Positions 37,323-45,026 are shown, counted from the stretch's first letter. The stretch is 64,000 bases of DNA from a virus (IMGVR_UViG_3300044732_001952:99149-163148); one strand, 5' to 3'. Numbers and translations are program-made. Notes: generated by a model from the sequence alone, not told the origin.

Positions 37323-37353
37323 TTTGCCAAAGTAAAAACATAACGTATATTTG
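37323..37353 (+). promoter_or_regulatory. Bacteroidota-type promoter for the M20-like peptidase gene
   Basis: TTTG (37323-37326), a 19-base spacer and TATATTTG (37346-37353) reproduce the TTTG-N19-TAnnTTTG consensus of the Bacteroidota primary sigma factor exactly. The ATG follows 22 bases later. This supports host assignment and early expression of the gene. Confidence 0.8.
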
Positions 37354-37375
37354 CTTTATAATTAAAAAACACACT

Positions 37376-38392
37376 ATGGAAGATAGAAAATTACAAAGAT
37401 TAAAAGAAGTATTATCAGTACCTACATACTCAGGTGATGAGGAGTTGATGATTACTTACTTACAAAATGTCTTGACAGAAAAAGGTTTTGAGCATTACAC
37501 AGATAAAATCGGTAATATCTATGTTACTAAAGGTAAAGCTGAATGGTACCCTTGTTTTGTATCACACACGGATACTGTCCACAAAGTTAACCCAAACTTT
37601 AAAGTAGTTCAATTAGAAGAAAACGGTAGAGTTATTCTTACTGGTATCGATAAAGAAACTATGAAACCATCCGGTATTGGTGGTGATGATAAGTGTGGTG
37701 TTTATCTTTGTCTTGAAATGTTGGATACATTGGACAACGTTAAAGCAGCATTCTTTGTATCGGAAGAAGTAGGTTGTGTTGGTTCACGCCAAGCTGACCC
37801 TGAGTTCTTTAAAAATGTTGGTTACGCTATTCAGTATGATTCACCTGAAGGAGACTCAATGAGTATGACACTTATGGGTAAACAACTTTTTGGTAAAAAA
37901 TCTGAATTTGGCTCAAAAGTAGGTGGTCTTATCACTGAACACGGTATCACACATTGGGAACGTCACCCTTATACTGATATTTGGCCTTTGATGGAGAAGT
38001 TTGGTTTCTCGTGTTTGAACTTGGCAGCAGGTTATCACCGTTACCACACAGCAAATGAGTATGTTGTTATTGACGAGGTTCAAAATGGTTTTGAATTAGG
38101 TCTTAAACTTCATAAAACTCTTGGTGAAAACTTCTACGAAAGAGTTGAAGACCCAATTGTTAGTTACGTATCAACTTCTTGGGCTCCTGTGAAGAAAGAA
38201 AATACTAAAACTATTCTAACAGAAAAAGAAGACTTGTTTTACGATGAGGATAATGATGACAATGACTTAGATTATCATTACAAGGATGATGAAGATTTTT
38301 CTGACCTATGGGATTATGATGAATTTAATGGAGGTTATTCAATCGTAAATTACGGAACAGATAATGAAGAGTATTTCAGATATGATTATTAA
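37376..38392 (+). CDS. M20/M28-type zinc peptidase-like protein with acidic C-terminus
   Basis: This 338-aa protein shows the metal-site pattern of co-catalytic zinc peptidases. SHTDTVH (His64, Asp66) comes first, then GIGGDDKCG (Asp104/105), FVSEEVG (Glu130/131), YDSPEGDS (Asp155) and YHRYHTANEYV (His224). Residues 1-250 form the peptidase core. The last 70 residues are Asp/Glu/Tyr-rich and unlike the family. Its substrate is unknown. It could process a host or phage peptide, or recycle peptides. It is a single-gene unit between a host-type promoter and a terminator, which suggests early expression. Confidence 0.8.
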   Translation: MEDRKLQRLKEVLSVPTYSGDEELMITYLQNVLTEKGFEHYTDKIGNIYVTKGKAEWYPCFVSHTDTVHKVNPNFKVVQLEENGRVILTGIDKETMKPSGIGGDDKCGVYLCLEMLDTLDNVKAAFFVSEEVGCVGSRQADPEFFKNVGYAIQYDSPEGDSMSMTLMGKQLFGKKSEFGSKVGGLITEHGITHWERHPYTDIWPLMEKFGFSCLNLAAGYHRYHTANEYVVIDEVQNGFELGLKLHKTLGENFYERVEDPIVSYVSTSWAPVKKENTKTILTEKEDLFYDEDNDDNDLDYHYKDDEDFSDLWDYDEFNGGYSIVNYGTDNEEYFRYDY

Positions 38393-38400
38393 AAAAAAGG

Positions 38401-38423
38401 GACCCAAAAGGGTCTTTTTTTTT
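38401..38423 (+). terminator. Intrinsic terminator after the peptidase gene
   Basis: The stem GACCC/GGGTC with an AAAA loop is followed by nine T. It begins nine bases after the stop. Confidence 0.85.
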
Positions 38424-38431
38424 ATCATTAA

Positions 38432-38439
38432 ATATTTAT
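38432..38439 (+). promoter_or_regulatory. Late-promoter-like motif abutting the oxygenase-like gene
   Basis: AAATATTTATAAATATGG: the ATATTTAT core ends only four bases before the ATG, leaving no room for a usual leader. If used as a promoter, the transcript would be leaderless. Confidence 0.4.
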
Positions 38440-38443
38440 AAAT

Positions 38444-38893
38444 ATGGACGTTATTTATATAGACAATTTTTTATCTGATGAAGTTTTAAAAACTTGCCAA
38501 GACTACATTGATAATTTTTATGGACAAGGTATTATTGGTGATAAAAATTTTGTTAATAATTTTTGGGAAGAAAATAAAGAAAAAATACAAAATATAAATT
38601 CTGATTGGATTGGTCTATATAATAATGTAACAAAGACAAATAACTCAGAACCGGTAAATAAACATTTAGATAAAAAAATACGTAATGAAAAATATAAAAT
38701 GTTTATTTATTTAAATGAAGTACCAAATGGAGGTACTATTTTCTTTGATGGTGCTGATGAACAATTAGTTGAAAATAAATTAAACCGTTTAGTAATATTC
38801 AATATAGGTTTATATCATAAAAGTCAAAATTTTTTAGTAGGAGATAATACTTTTAATAAAAAATTAATTGGTTTTAGGATAATAAGTAAATAA
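38444..38893 (+). CDS. 2-oxoglutarate/Fe(II)-dependent oxygenase-like protein (prolyl 4-hydroxylase type)
   Basis: This 149-aa protein starts MDVIYIDNFLSDEVLKTCQD, the usual N-terminal strand-helix of P4H-like oxygenases. It then shows NKHLDKKIRNEKYKMFIYLN (His and Asp of an HxD-type iron site), GGTIFFDG, and NIGLYHKSQNFLVGDN with a distal His, followed by KLIGFRI. The order HxD...His...basic residue fits a compact double-stranded beta-helix enzyme. Phage copies may hydroxylate proteins or DNA bases, and the substrate cannot be told here. It is flanked by terminators on both sides, so it is a monocistronic unit. Confidence 0.65.
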   Translation: MDVIYIDNFLSDEVLKTCQDYIDNFYGQGIIGDKNFVNNFWEENKEKIQNINSDWIGLYNNVTKTNNSEPVNKHLDKKIRNEKYKMFIYLNEVPNGGTIFFDGADEQLVENKLNRLVIFNIGLYHKSQNFLVGDNTFNKKLIGFRIISK

Positions 38894-38895
38894 AA

Positions 38896-38931
38896 ATACC
38901 CCTTTCATATAAAAATTTATAAAAGGGGTAT
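38896..38931. terminator. Bidirectional terminator between the oxygenase-like gene and tail tube gene
   Basis: ATACCCCTTT/AAAGGGGTAT forms a perfect 10-bp stem with a 16-base AT-rich loop, placed between convergent genes. Confidence 0.75.
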
Positions 38932-38954
38932 AATTTATGTTCAATAAAGAAATA

Positions 38955-39443
38955 TCAGAATACACTAATTGCTCTGTCAAATCTTAAAGTAACAGAGATA
39001 TCAGCGATATCTGATGAAGAGTAATCCAAATCACCAAAGTTAGCTGAAGTAATCATTGTACCTTGTAGAATCCACTTTTCGATAACAACTCCTGTTGGGT
39101 CTAACAACTCCAACTCTACATCTTTCTTGTAACCAGCTGCGTAACCTTGTCTACCTGTAACAGATTCAGAGTGAAGGCGAACCCACTCCATAAGTGCTTG
39201 AGTAGCTGAAGGACCGATTGGGTCACGGAAAGTAACATCGATTGTTTCCCAAGTAAATCTACCAATTACAAAAGTAGAAGTATTTAAGAATTGAATCTCA
39301 GTTTCTTCTGCTGTATAAGTCGGTCTAGCACCTGTTGATACAAACCATTCTTGGATACCCAATGGTGTAGGGAATCTAAATATAAACCTATTCTTTTTCT
39401 TTGGTTCGTAAGGAACAGGCATTCTCATTAACAAATCTGCCAT
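38955..39443 (-). CDS. Tail tube protein, gp19-like
   Basis: This 162-aa protein has the tube-fold pattern of gp19-like proteins. The N-terminal KKKNRFIFRFPTPLGI is followed by VSTGARPTYTAEETEIQFLN, FTWETIDVTFRDPIGPSATQ, then LLDPTGVVIEKWILQGTMI and SSSDIADISVTLRFDRAI. Hexameric rings of this protein form the inner tube inside the sheath. It stands alone between a bidirectional terminator and the 806-aa gene. Its upstream leader is long and A-rich after the ATATTTAT motif at 39481. Confidence 0.88.
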   Translation of the reverse strand: MADLLMRMPVPYEPKKKNRFIFRFPTPLGIQEWFVSTGARPTYTAEETEIQFLNTSTFVIGRFTWETIDVTFRDPIGPSATQALMEWVRLHSESVTGRQGYAAGYKKDVELELLDPTGVVIEKWILQGTMITSANFGDLDYSSSDIADISVTLRFDRAISVF

Positions 39444-39480
39444 AGTTTAATTTTTTTTTAATTTTTTGTTATGTTTAATT

Positions 39481-39488
39481 ATAAATAT
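39481..39488 (-). promoter_or_regulatory. Late-promoter-like motif upstream of the tail tube gene
   Basis: The coding strand reads GCATATTTATAATTAAAC, with the ATG 37 bases downstream after an A-rich leader. It is the same element as at other virion genes. Confidence 0.5.
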
Positions 39489-39508
39489 GCTGATAAAATA
39501 TTTTATTT

Positions 39509-41929
39509 TTATTTCATCAACTTTTTTATTCTATTTAATTCTTCTTTTAAAGGTGAATTAGATTCTAAAAATTTATAGTCATCTGACTTTGTTTTCTTAT
39601 ATTTGGTACCACCACCTGTTTTACATCCATATTTTTTACATTTTTGTAATACAGCTTCCTTGTCGTACGGTAATTTAGTACCCCCAACGCTGTAATACAT
39701 TGCACTTAACATAGCCATAAATTGTGGTAAATTTTTCATAAACTGATTTTGGTCAAAACCAGCTTGTTCAGCGGAACCACTTAATTCATTAATTAAATCA
39801 ACTCTACCATTTAAAGATTCACCTGCCAATCCCATAGCTTGTCCTTCAGCACCTGGTCTAACAGATTTAGCTTTTTGTCTTTTACCAATACCAAACTCAG
39901 GGAATGATTTTTGTAAATTTTTAATAAAACTACCAATACCTTTTCTTGTATTCCTAACCCATTTTATTAAACCTAAATTTTCTGTACTACGTACTTTAGC
40001 TAACCACGCACCAAGATTAATATCTCTAGTAAGTGAATTATCTTTTTTAAGTTTATTATAAAAAGCTGTTAAATATTTTTCAGGGTCATATTTACCTTGG
40101 TTTAGAGCGGCATCTAAAAACCCACTAGGGATTACTGTTCCTTTTTTAATGTACATGTTTGACCAAAAATCTTTTCCTTCAGGTAAGAAGTTACTAGCCA
40201 AATAAGCTAATTGCATATTTCTGTTACCTTGTAAGAAATCAGTTGGTACCATAGGTTCTACAATTGGTTCGTCACCTTGTATTGGTTCATCACCACCTTT
40301 AATAGGTTTGTCCTCACCTCTGCCAACGTCTTCTCCACCTTGACCACCTTCACCTTCAGTACCACATGCAATTAAATACATACCTTTAATACCTTCAGGT
40401 TTATTAACTTGTACAGATAGATATCTACCTTTATTTATTCCAGAAGCATTTTCCTCAAGTGTGAATCCACCCAATACTTTTAAATCATAATCAGTATCTC
40501 CAGCAGCTTCACTACCTTTAATAATCATACCTTCAAATGTCTGACCGTCTTTTTTTGTTTGTATTTTTTTATTTACTAACTTACCGTAGAAATAAATGTA
40601 ATCACCATTACCTAAAGTAACTTTTTTACCATTTAAAACTAAATAACAAGCTTTAGGAACTGGTGCTGGTGGGTTATCCACTAATGGTCCATAAGGTCCT
40701 TGTTGAAAACTAGTATCTTTAACAGTTTTAATAGGGGCATCTATACCATCGACACTTACAGTAGTTCCTTGTTCCGCTTTCGCGTCAGTACTATTTTTAC
40801 TTACTTGGTCTTTAGCTAAACCACCAATTTCTGATTTAACTTTAACTTTTGTTGTAATACCATCTTTTTCTAAACCTTGTTTTACTAATTTCAAAACAGA
40901 GTCAATAGTTTTCTGATTATGTGTTTCAGCACAAGGTCCTCCCTTACAATCATTACTGTCAGGAACACCATCATTGTCAGAATCAGCATTACCATCAGTA
41001 TTAGATTTATCAGAATGGAATTTTAATGTGATAGATTTAACTTGTTTCCCACCTAAGTCTGGGTCTTTGTTAACATCTTTTATTGTTTTAATAATATTGT
41101 CAGCAACTTGTTGTACTTGGTCAGGTTTTAAATCGGTAACTCCGTGGTCCCTTTCTATTACACCAACGGTACTACCATCGGAACCAACCTTAACTTTAAC
41201 TATACCACCATCAGGATTAACCTTAACATGTACTTGATTATCTAAAGTACTATCAGAAGCGTTTTTAACTACACTATCAGAAACATCTACATTACCGTCA
41301 TCAACTTGTTTTGTAGTAGTTTTAGTATGTGAACCAATAGCTCCTGTTACATAAGCCATAGCACCTATAGCAATAACACCAACTAAAACTTTACCAACTA
41401 CAGTATCACGTAAAAAATCTCCCAATTTACCAATAATAGATTGTCCTTTACTACCTCTAAGAACTTCCTCAACACAAGATTTAATTTGTTTCTGCATCCA
41501 AACCTTTTTAGCTTCCTCACTCTTGTCGGTTTTATCGGTACCATAAACTTCCCAATCAGCTTCTTTTCTTTCGATACATATTTGAGTAGCATCAGCTACA
41601 GCTTTTTGAGATTGTTGTATTGCTTGTTGTTGTTGTGCTGTTAAATTTTTCCCTGTATTTTGTTGAGCTTGTTTATTAGCAGTTCCCCATAAATTTTTCC
41701 ATGAATCTCTTAAACTAGACATGAAACTTTCTTCCATTAATCTTCTTTCACCTTCAGAAATAATTTTTTTACCACTATTCCTATCAATTAATGAAAGTTC
41801 TGTTAAAATAAAAGCTAGTTCTCTATATAAGTCTTCACCCTCAAGGGTAAGTATGTTGTATTCTAATTCATTGCTTTCTTTATTTTCAAACAAAAGAGTT
41901 AAAGCATTATCGTAATTAGGTTTTTTCAT
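39509..41929 (-). CDS. Large membrane-spanning virion-type protein with a calcium-repeat segment
   Basis: This 806-aa protein has a helical, Gln-rich N-terminal part (residues 60-160) and one clear transmembrane segment near 178-198 (VVGKVLVGVIAIGAMAYVTG). A long Val/Asp-rich region follows, then a thrombospondin-type-3-like calcium loop around 320-335 (DSDNDGVPDSNDC), a beta-rich domain, a Gly/Glu-rich spacer and a helical C-terminal domain. It ends LKEELNRIKKLMK, similar to short tags seen on other proteins here. It is preceded by an ATATTTAT motif and transcribed away from clpP. It could be an injected or internal virion protein that spans a host membrane. I do not recognise the family. 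Confidence 0.6.
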   Translation of the reverse strand: MKKPNYDNALTLLFENKESNELEYNILTLEGEDLYRELAFILTELSLIDRNSGKKIISEGERRLMEESFMSSLRDSWKNLWGTANKQAQQNTGKNLTAQQQQAIQQSQKAVADATQICIERKEADWEVYGTDKTDKSEEAKKVWMQKQIKSCVEEVLRGSKGQSIIGKLGDFLRDTVVGKVLVGVIAIGAMAYVTGAIGSHTKTTTKQVDDGNVDVSDSVVKNASDSTLDNQVHVKVNPDGGIVKVKVGSDGSTVGVIERDHGVTDLKPDQVQQVADNIIKTIKDVNKDPDLGGKQVKSITLKFHSDKSNTDGNADSDNDGVPDSNDCKGGPCAETHNQKTIDSVLKLVKQGLEKDGITTKVKVKSEIGGLAKDQVSKNSTDAKAEQGTTVSVDGIDAPIKTVKDTSFQQGPYGPLVDNPPAPVPKACYLVLNGKKVTLGNGDYIYFYGKLVNKKIQTKKDGQTFEGMIIKGSEAAGDTDYDLKVLGGFTLEENASGINKGRYLSVQVNKPEGIKGMYLIACGTEGEGGQGGEDVGRGEDKPIKGGDEPIQGDEPIVEPMVPTDFLQGNRNMQLAYLASNFLPEGKDFWSNMYIKKGTVIPSGFLDAALNQGKYDPEKYLTAFYNKLKKDNSLTRDINLGAWLAKVRSTENLGLIKWVRNTRKGIGSFIKNLQKSFPEFGIGKRQKAKSVRPGAEGQAMGLAGESLNGRVDLINELSGSAEQAGFDQNQFMKNLPQFMAMLSAMYYSVGGTKLPYDKEAVLQKCKKYGCKTGGGTKYKKTKSDDYKFLESNSPLKEELNRIKKLMK

Positions 41930-41960
41930 TTGACAAATTGTTTTATTATAAATATTCTTG
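41929..41960 (+). promoter_or_regulatory. Possible host-type promoter for clpP
   Basis: TTTG (41929-41932), a 20-base spacer and TATTCTTG (41953-41960) match TTTG-N-TAnnTTTG with one mismatch. The ATG lies 30 bases downstream. Confidence 0.35.
41948..41955 (-). promoter_or_regulatory. Late-promoter-like motif upstream of the 806-aa gene
   Basis: The coding strand reads GAATATTTATAATAAAAC, 18 bases before the ATG. It overlaps the candidate plus-strand clpP promoter, so the two may be mutually exclusive. Confidence 0.5.
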
Positions 41961-41990
41961 TTTTAAGAAAAAAATAATAAAAGATAAAAT

Positions 41991-42680
41991 ATGACAGAAT
42001 TTGATAAATATGCAATAAAGCATATGGGTATTGGCTCACAAACCCTACACGACTACCAAAATTTTCAATCAGCAATACCAAACGTGATTGGTTCAGTTAC
42101 CCCAACAATTATTGAAGAACGTCAGATGAACGTTGCAGCAATGTCAGTATTCGATAGATTGATGATGGATAGAATTATTTGGTGTGCTGGTCCTGTTGAT
42201 GATAGAATGGCTATCACGGTACAGGCACAACTTCTTTTCTTGTCACAACAAGACCCAAAGAAAACAATCACAATGCACATTGATAGTCCAGGTGGTTCTG
42301 TTAAATCAGGTCTCTCTATGGTTGACGTAATGAACTATATTGACACAAAAATCCAAACAATTAACACGGGTATGGCAGCTTCAATGGGTTCAGTCCTTTT
42401 AGGAGCGGGTACAAAAGGTATGAGAAGTTCTCTACGTTTTTCAAAAACAATGTTACACCAATCTAGTGGTGGTGCTGGGGGTAATATCCAAGACGCACGT
42501 ATTACTATGATTGAATGGGAAAAAACAAACAAATTGTTGTTTGAACTTTTGGGTGAGTATTGTGGTAAAAAACCTTCACAAGTTGAAAAAGACGCTCAAC
42601 GTGATTTATGGTTAAGCTCTGATGAAGCTTTGGAATATGGTATTATTGATGAGGTAATTGGTAAAGTCAAGAAAAAATAA
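41991..42680 (+). CDS. clpP: ClpP-type serine protease
   Basis: This 229-aa protein carries the complete ClpP catalytic triad: Ser131 in MAASMGSVLLGAG, His156 in MLHQSSGGAGG, and Asp205 in QRDLWLSSDEALEYGIIDEVI. The IDSPGGSV motif precedes at about 97-104. ClpP forms tetradecameric degradation chambers with a Clp ATPase. No Clp ATPase or adaptor is visible in this window, so it would need a host unfoldase or have a specialised role such as prohead or virion protein processing. It stands alone on the plus strand with its own terminator. Similarity to cellular ClpP is high, suggesting capture from a bacterium. Confidence 0.9.
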   Translation: MTEFDKYAIKHMGIGSQTLHDYQNFQSAIPNVIGSVTPTIIEERQMNVAAMSVFDRLMMDRIIWCAGPVDDRMAITVQAQLLFLSQQDPKKTITMHIDSPGGSVKSGLSMVDVMNYIDTKIQTINTGMAASMGSVLLGAGTKGMRSSLRFSKTMLHQSSGGAGGNIQDARITMIEWEKTNKLLFELLGEYCGKKPSQVEKDAQRDLWLSSDEALEYGIIDEVIGKVKKK

Positions 42681-42705
42681 AAAAGGGTCTTCGGACCCTT
42701 TTTTT
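42681..42705. terminator. Bidirectional UUCG-loop terminator between clpP and the zinc-ribbon gene
   Basis: AAAAGGGTC-TTCG-GACCCTTTT has a UUCG tetraloop and T runs on both strands, located between convergent stops. Confidence 0.9.
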
Positions 42706-42713
42706 ATATTCTA

Positions 42714-43658
42714 TTAATTTTTGTGTAAAGGTTTACCTTCATGACGCATTTTATCCAAGAACTGTTCAAAAATAAATAAAGTTTCTAAAAGAGTTAAATT
42801 ATTTTTTTTAGCAAAAAGACCTAATGTTTCATAACCATCAACTATTGTTCTAGCTGAATCTTGTAAATAATTTTTACCACCTAAATGTCTTGTGGGTGAA
42901 AGGTAAGAATATACGTCTATAGCTAAGATTCGATATTTTTCTGAACCATCTATTGGATTAACTAAGTCATGTACCATGTTATTTAAGTCTTCAATATCTT
43001 CTAAAAAACTGGCGTGAGACATTTCAATCTCATGAATCCAATTGTACCACCATTTAATATCACGAGCAATATAAATACCTGGAGAATTTTTTCTATTAGA
43101 TTCGTATTCACCAGTACCGTAAAAGAATTCCTTAAAGTTTTCTAATGGGTCTATTTGATTTGTCCATTCAAAATCTTCCATCTCTTCTTTAATTATTTTT
43201 TTAATAGAAATAAAAGATTCTTTTTTAACCTTTTTATCTTTAAAACTTGGTTCGGTATTAGATGTTACCCCCTTTAGTTCTTTGGGCTTTTTATCACTAC
43301 CTTTTACATTTACAGTATAATCTCGTTTATCTTTAAAGATAATATCATGTGTTCCATCACCATTATCTTTAATTTCCATTTTTAATTTTGGTCCTTTTCC
43401 TGATTTGATTCTGTGTATCTGATTATCACCCAAGTATTCACCTTGTATGATTACGTCTTTACCATTTCTTTTTTTAGAAAATGGTTGTTCTTTAAAAAAA
43501 TCATTTCTTAAACCTATAACTTCACAGTCACCACCGATAGTAGCACTAATTAAATCGTCATTGTATTGACCACCAGATTTACCACATTCACAAGTCTTCC
43601 ACTTAGTATGTACTAATCTAACAACATCTTCACAAGTATTACATCTGATTAACTTCAC
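42714..43658 (-). CDS. Zinc-ribbon protein with an internal tag-like segment
   Basis: This 314-aa protein starts with GTG at 43658 (MKLIRCNTCEDVVRLVHTKW). The GTG lies inside the end of the upstream lipoprotein gene and no ATG is close. The N-terminal 30 residues hold CNTC and CECG, a zinc-ribbon pair. After a basic linker, residues about 147-163 read SFISIKKIIKEEMEDFEW, like the N-terminal tags of neighbouring genes but internal here. The C-terminal half is helical (WYNWIHEIEMSHASFLEDIE, ending FEQFLDKMRHEGKPLH). It may be two ancestral ORFs joined. Function is unknown, with possible virion association. Confidence 0.6.
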   Translation of the reverse strand: MKLIRCNTCEDVVRLVHTKWKTCECGKSGGQYNDDLISATIGGDCEVIGLRNDFFKEQPFSKKRNGKDVIIQGEYLGDNQIHRIKSGKGPKLKMEIKDNGDGTHDIIFKDKRDYTVNVKGSDKKPKELKGVTSNTEPSFKDKKVKKESFISIKKIIKEEMEDFEWTNQIDPLENFKEFFYGTGEYESNRKNSPGIYIARDIKWWYNWIHEIEMSHASFLEDIEDLNNMVHDLVNPIDGSEKYRILAIDVYSYLSPTRHLGGKNYLQDSARTIVDGYETLGLFAKKNNLTLLETLFIFEQFLDKMRHEGKPLHKN

Positions 43659-43758
43659 TTTTTACTTCATTTTTACTGTAAGCATCACAATCACCATTTC
43701 TTGTACTTTTACAAGAAAATAAAATAGTGACACCTAATATTATTAAAATTAACCTCAT
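43639..43758 (-). CDS. Small predicted lipoprotein (39 aa)
   Basis: The reading frame ATG 43758-43756 to TAA 43641-43639 encodes 39 residues. The first half is MRLILIILGVTILFSC, a signal peptide with lipobox LFSC (Cys16), followed by KSTRNGDCDAYSKN and a charged tail. The ATG overlaps the HAD gene stop (ATGA), and its own end overlaps the GTG of the zinc-ribbon gene by 20 bases, so it is embedded in an operon and likely translated. Phage lipoproteins serve as Rz1-like outer spanins, superinfection blockers or surface decoys. There is no nearby Rz-like partner to choose between these. Confidence 0.65.
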   Translation of the reverse strand: MRLILIILGVTILFSCKSTRNGDCDAYSKNEVKSEVNQM

Positions 43759-44615
43759 TCTTTCTCAATAACTATTTTTTTATTCCCACCGTCAGATGTA
43801 TCATATATAACAAAGTGTATTTCAGGATACATTTTAGATAATTCATCTTCCAGTAACTCAACCGTAGCTTTAACATTTCTAACATCATCATCAGAAAAAC
43901 CAAAAGATACTTTTGTATATTCACCACTTTGGATTAATTTTTCTACGTTTTTAAACACCTTTTCTACAAAGTGAGCAATAGCCACTTTTTTAGAATTTTC
44001 AGGATTTGAAGCCCCACCTTTTACATTAAGGCCAAACCTATCACCAAACTCTTCAGAAGTAACAGGGTAAAACTCACCCATCTCATCTAAATATAAATCT
44101 ATTAATTGTTTATTGTTTAATCCTTTTACTAAACTTTGTGGTAATTCTTTTTTGATATTATTAATCATCATCATTTTTTCATCATCACTTAATACCGTTT
44201 GAATGAAAAGTTTTACCCCCTCTTTTAATGTGTTTGGACTATGACCCCTAGCAGTATTAATTGCGAATGGGTTTGCGTATATTAATGATTCAATAAATTT
44301 TTTGTAACTTGGTGCAAAACTTTTATTATTAATAGCTTTTTTTGCGTCAATTAAAAAAGCCTCATTATTTGTAAAATCGGAAAATGAATCAGGGGTTGTT
44401 CTATAATTAGGGTCAGTTCTAAAATGAGCAAAATCTTCTGTGGAAACTCTTAATGGGACCCACTTACCGTTTTCATTCTTCTCCATTTTAACCTCTGTAG
44501 GCATCCTTAAAATGTTGTCATCCCAATCAAAAACATACATACGAATATTTTTTTCTTCTTTAAGATATTGTTGTAGTTTTATTTTTTGTGATTCTGTTAA
44601 AATAATTTTTTTCAT
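43755..44615 (-). CDS. HAD-superfamily hydrolase-like protein with an N-terminal tag
   Basis: This 286-aa protein begins with a tag-like helix, ILTESQKIKLQQYLKEE, then the HAD motif I VFDWDDNILRMP (Asp31 and Asp33). TARGHS around 120 is a motif II-like segment, and FGFSDDDVRNV near 248 is motif IV-like. HAD enzymes use the first Asp as nucleophile, usually for phosphate monoester hydrolysis. The substrate is unknown. The tag precedes the catalytic domain directly, so the enzyme may be packaged or targeted. It is first in a coupled operon with the lipoprotein and zinc-ribbon genes. Confidence 0.65.
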   Translation of the reverse strand: MKKIILTESQKIKLQQYLKEEKNIRMYVFDWDDNILRMPTEVKMEKNENGKWVPLRVSTEDFAHFRTDPNYRTTPDSFSDFTNNEAFLIDAKKAINNKSFAPSYKKFIESLIYANPFAINTARGHSPNTLKEGVKLFIQTVLSDDEKMMMINNIKKELPQSLVKGLNNKQLIDLYLDEMGEFYPVTSEEFGDRFGLNVKGGASNPENSKKVAIAHFVEKVFKNVEKLIQSGEYTKVSFGFSDDDVRNVKATVELLEDELSKMYPEIHFVIYDTSDGGNKKIVIEKE

Positions 44616-44625
44616 ATTTTTTAAA

Positions 44626-44633
44626 ATATTTAT
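44626..44633 (+). promoter_or_regulatory. Plus-strand ATATTTAT motif upstream of the small membrane protein gene
   Basis: AAATATTTATGATATAT lies 47 bases before the ATG at 44681 and mirrors the minus-strand copy at 44643-44650. Together they form an imperfect inverted repeat between divergent genes. Confidence 0.35.
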
Positions 44634-44642
44634 GATATATAG

Positions 44643-44650
44643 ATAAATAT
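44643..44650 (-). promoter_or_regulatory. Late-promoter-like motif upstream of the HAD gene
   Basis: The coding strand reads CAATATTTATCTATATATC, with the ATG 27 bases downstream. Confidence 0.45.
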
Positions 44651-44653
44651 TGT

Positions 44654-44661
44654 TATATTTG
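44654..44661 (+). promoter_or_regulatory. Host-type -7 element upstream of the small membrane protein gene
   Basis: TATATTTG matches the TAnnTTTG -7 element. Nineteen bases upstream is TATG (44631-44634), one mismatch from TTTG. The ATG follows 19 bases later. Confidence 0.55.
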
Positions 44662-44680
44662 ATAAAAAATAGATAAAGTT

Positions 44681-45001
44681 ATGACACTAGAAGATTTTAA
44701 AGAACAATTTAGACTAACCCCTGAACAGGAGATTGAGTACAAAAAGCAAAAAGAAAGTAATTTGCGTAAAAAAAATATTCTTGGTTTAATTACAAAACAT
44801 TCTTTTGGTTTGTCTTTTGTCACCTTAACTATGTTAACTATGACACCAATGAACGTCACACTACCTTTTTTTATTGTTTTTTTATTGTCAGGTTTATTTT
44901 TCAATAACAAGTACCAATTGTACTCAGATATTGTACATGTAAATAACATGTCATTGGAAGACCATTATAAATTTTTTGAGGGACTTAACGGTGATAAATA
45001 A
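44681..45001 (+). CDS. Small membrane protein with two hydrophobic segments
   Basis: This 106-aa protein has a charged N-terminal 35 residues (LTPEQEIEYKKQKESNLRKK) and then two closely spaced hydrophobic stretches (FGLSFVTLTMLTM and VTLPFFIVFLLSGLFF). A cytoplasm-type charged tail ends the sequence. This topology fits a hairpin membrane protein with both ends inside. A holin-like or host-membrane-modifying function is conceivable, but no family is recognised. It has its own host-type promoter element and terminator, so it may be expressed early. The antisense ORF opposite it has no support. Confidence 0.6.
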   Translation: MTLEDFKEQFRLTPEQEIEYKKQKESNLRKKNILGLITKHSFGLSFVTLTMLTMTPMNVTLPFFIVFLLSGLFFNNKYQLYSDIVHVNNMSLEDHYKFFEGLNGDK

Positions 45002-45026
45002 AAAAACCCCTTTAAAAGGGGTTTTT
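45001..45026. terminator. Bidirectional terminator between convergent genes
   Basis: AAAAACCCC-TTTAAAA-GGGGTTTTT is a symmetric hairpin with T runs on both strands, between stops at 45001 and 45033. Confidence 0.88.

Noticed and set aside
44653-44949. 98-aa minus-strand ORF opposite the small membrane protein
   Set aside because: The plus-strand gene has a promoter element and terminator; the antisense frame has neither.
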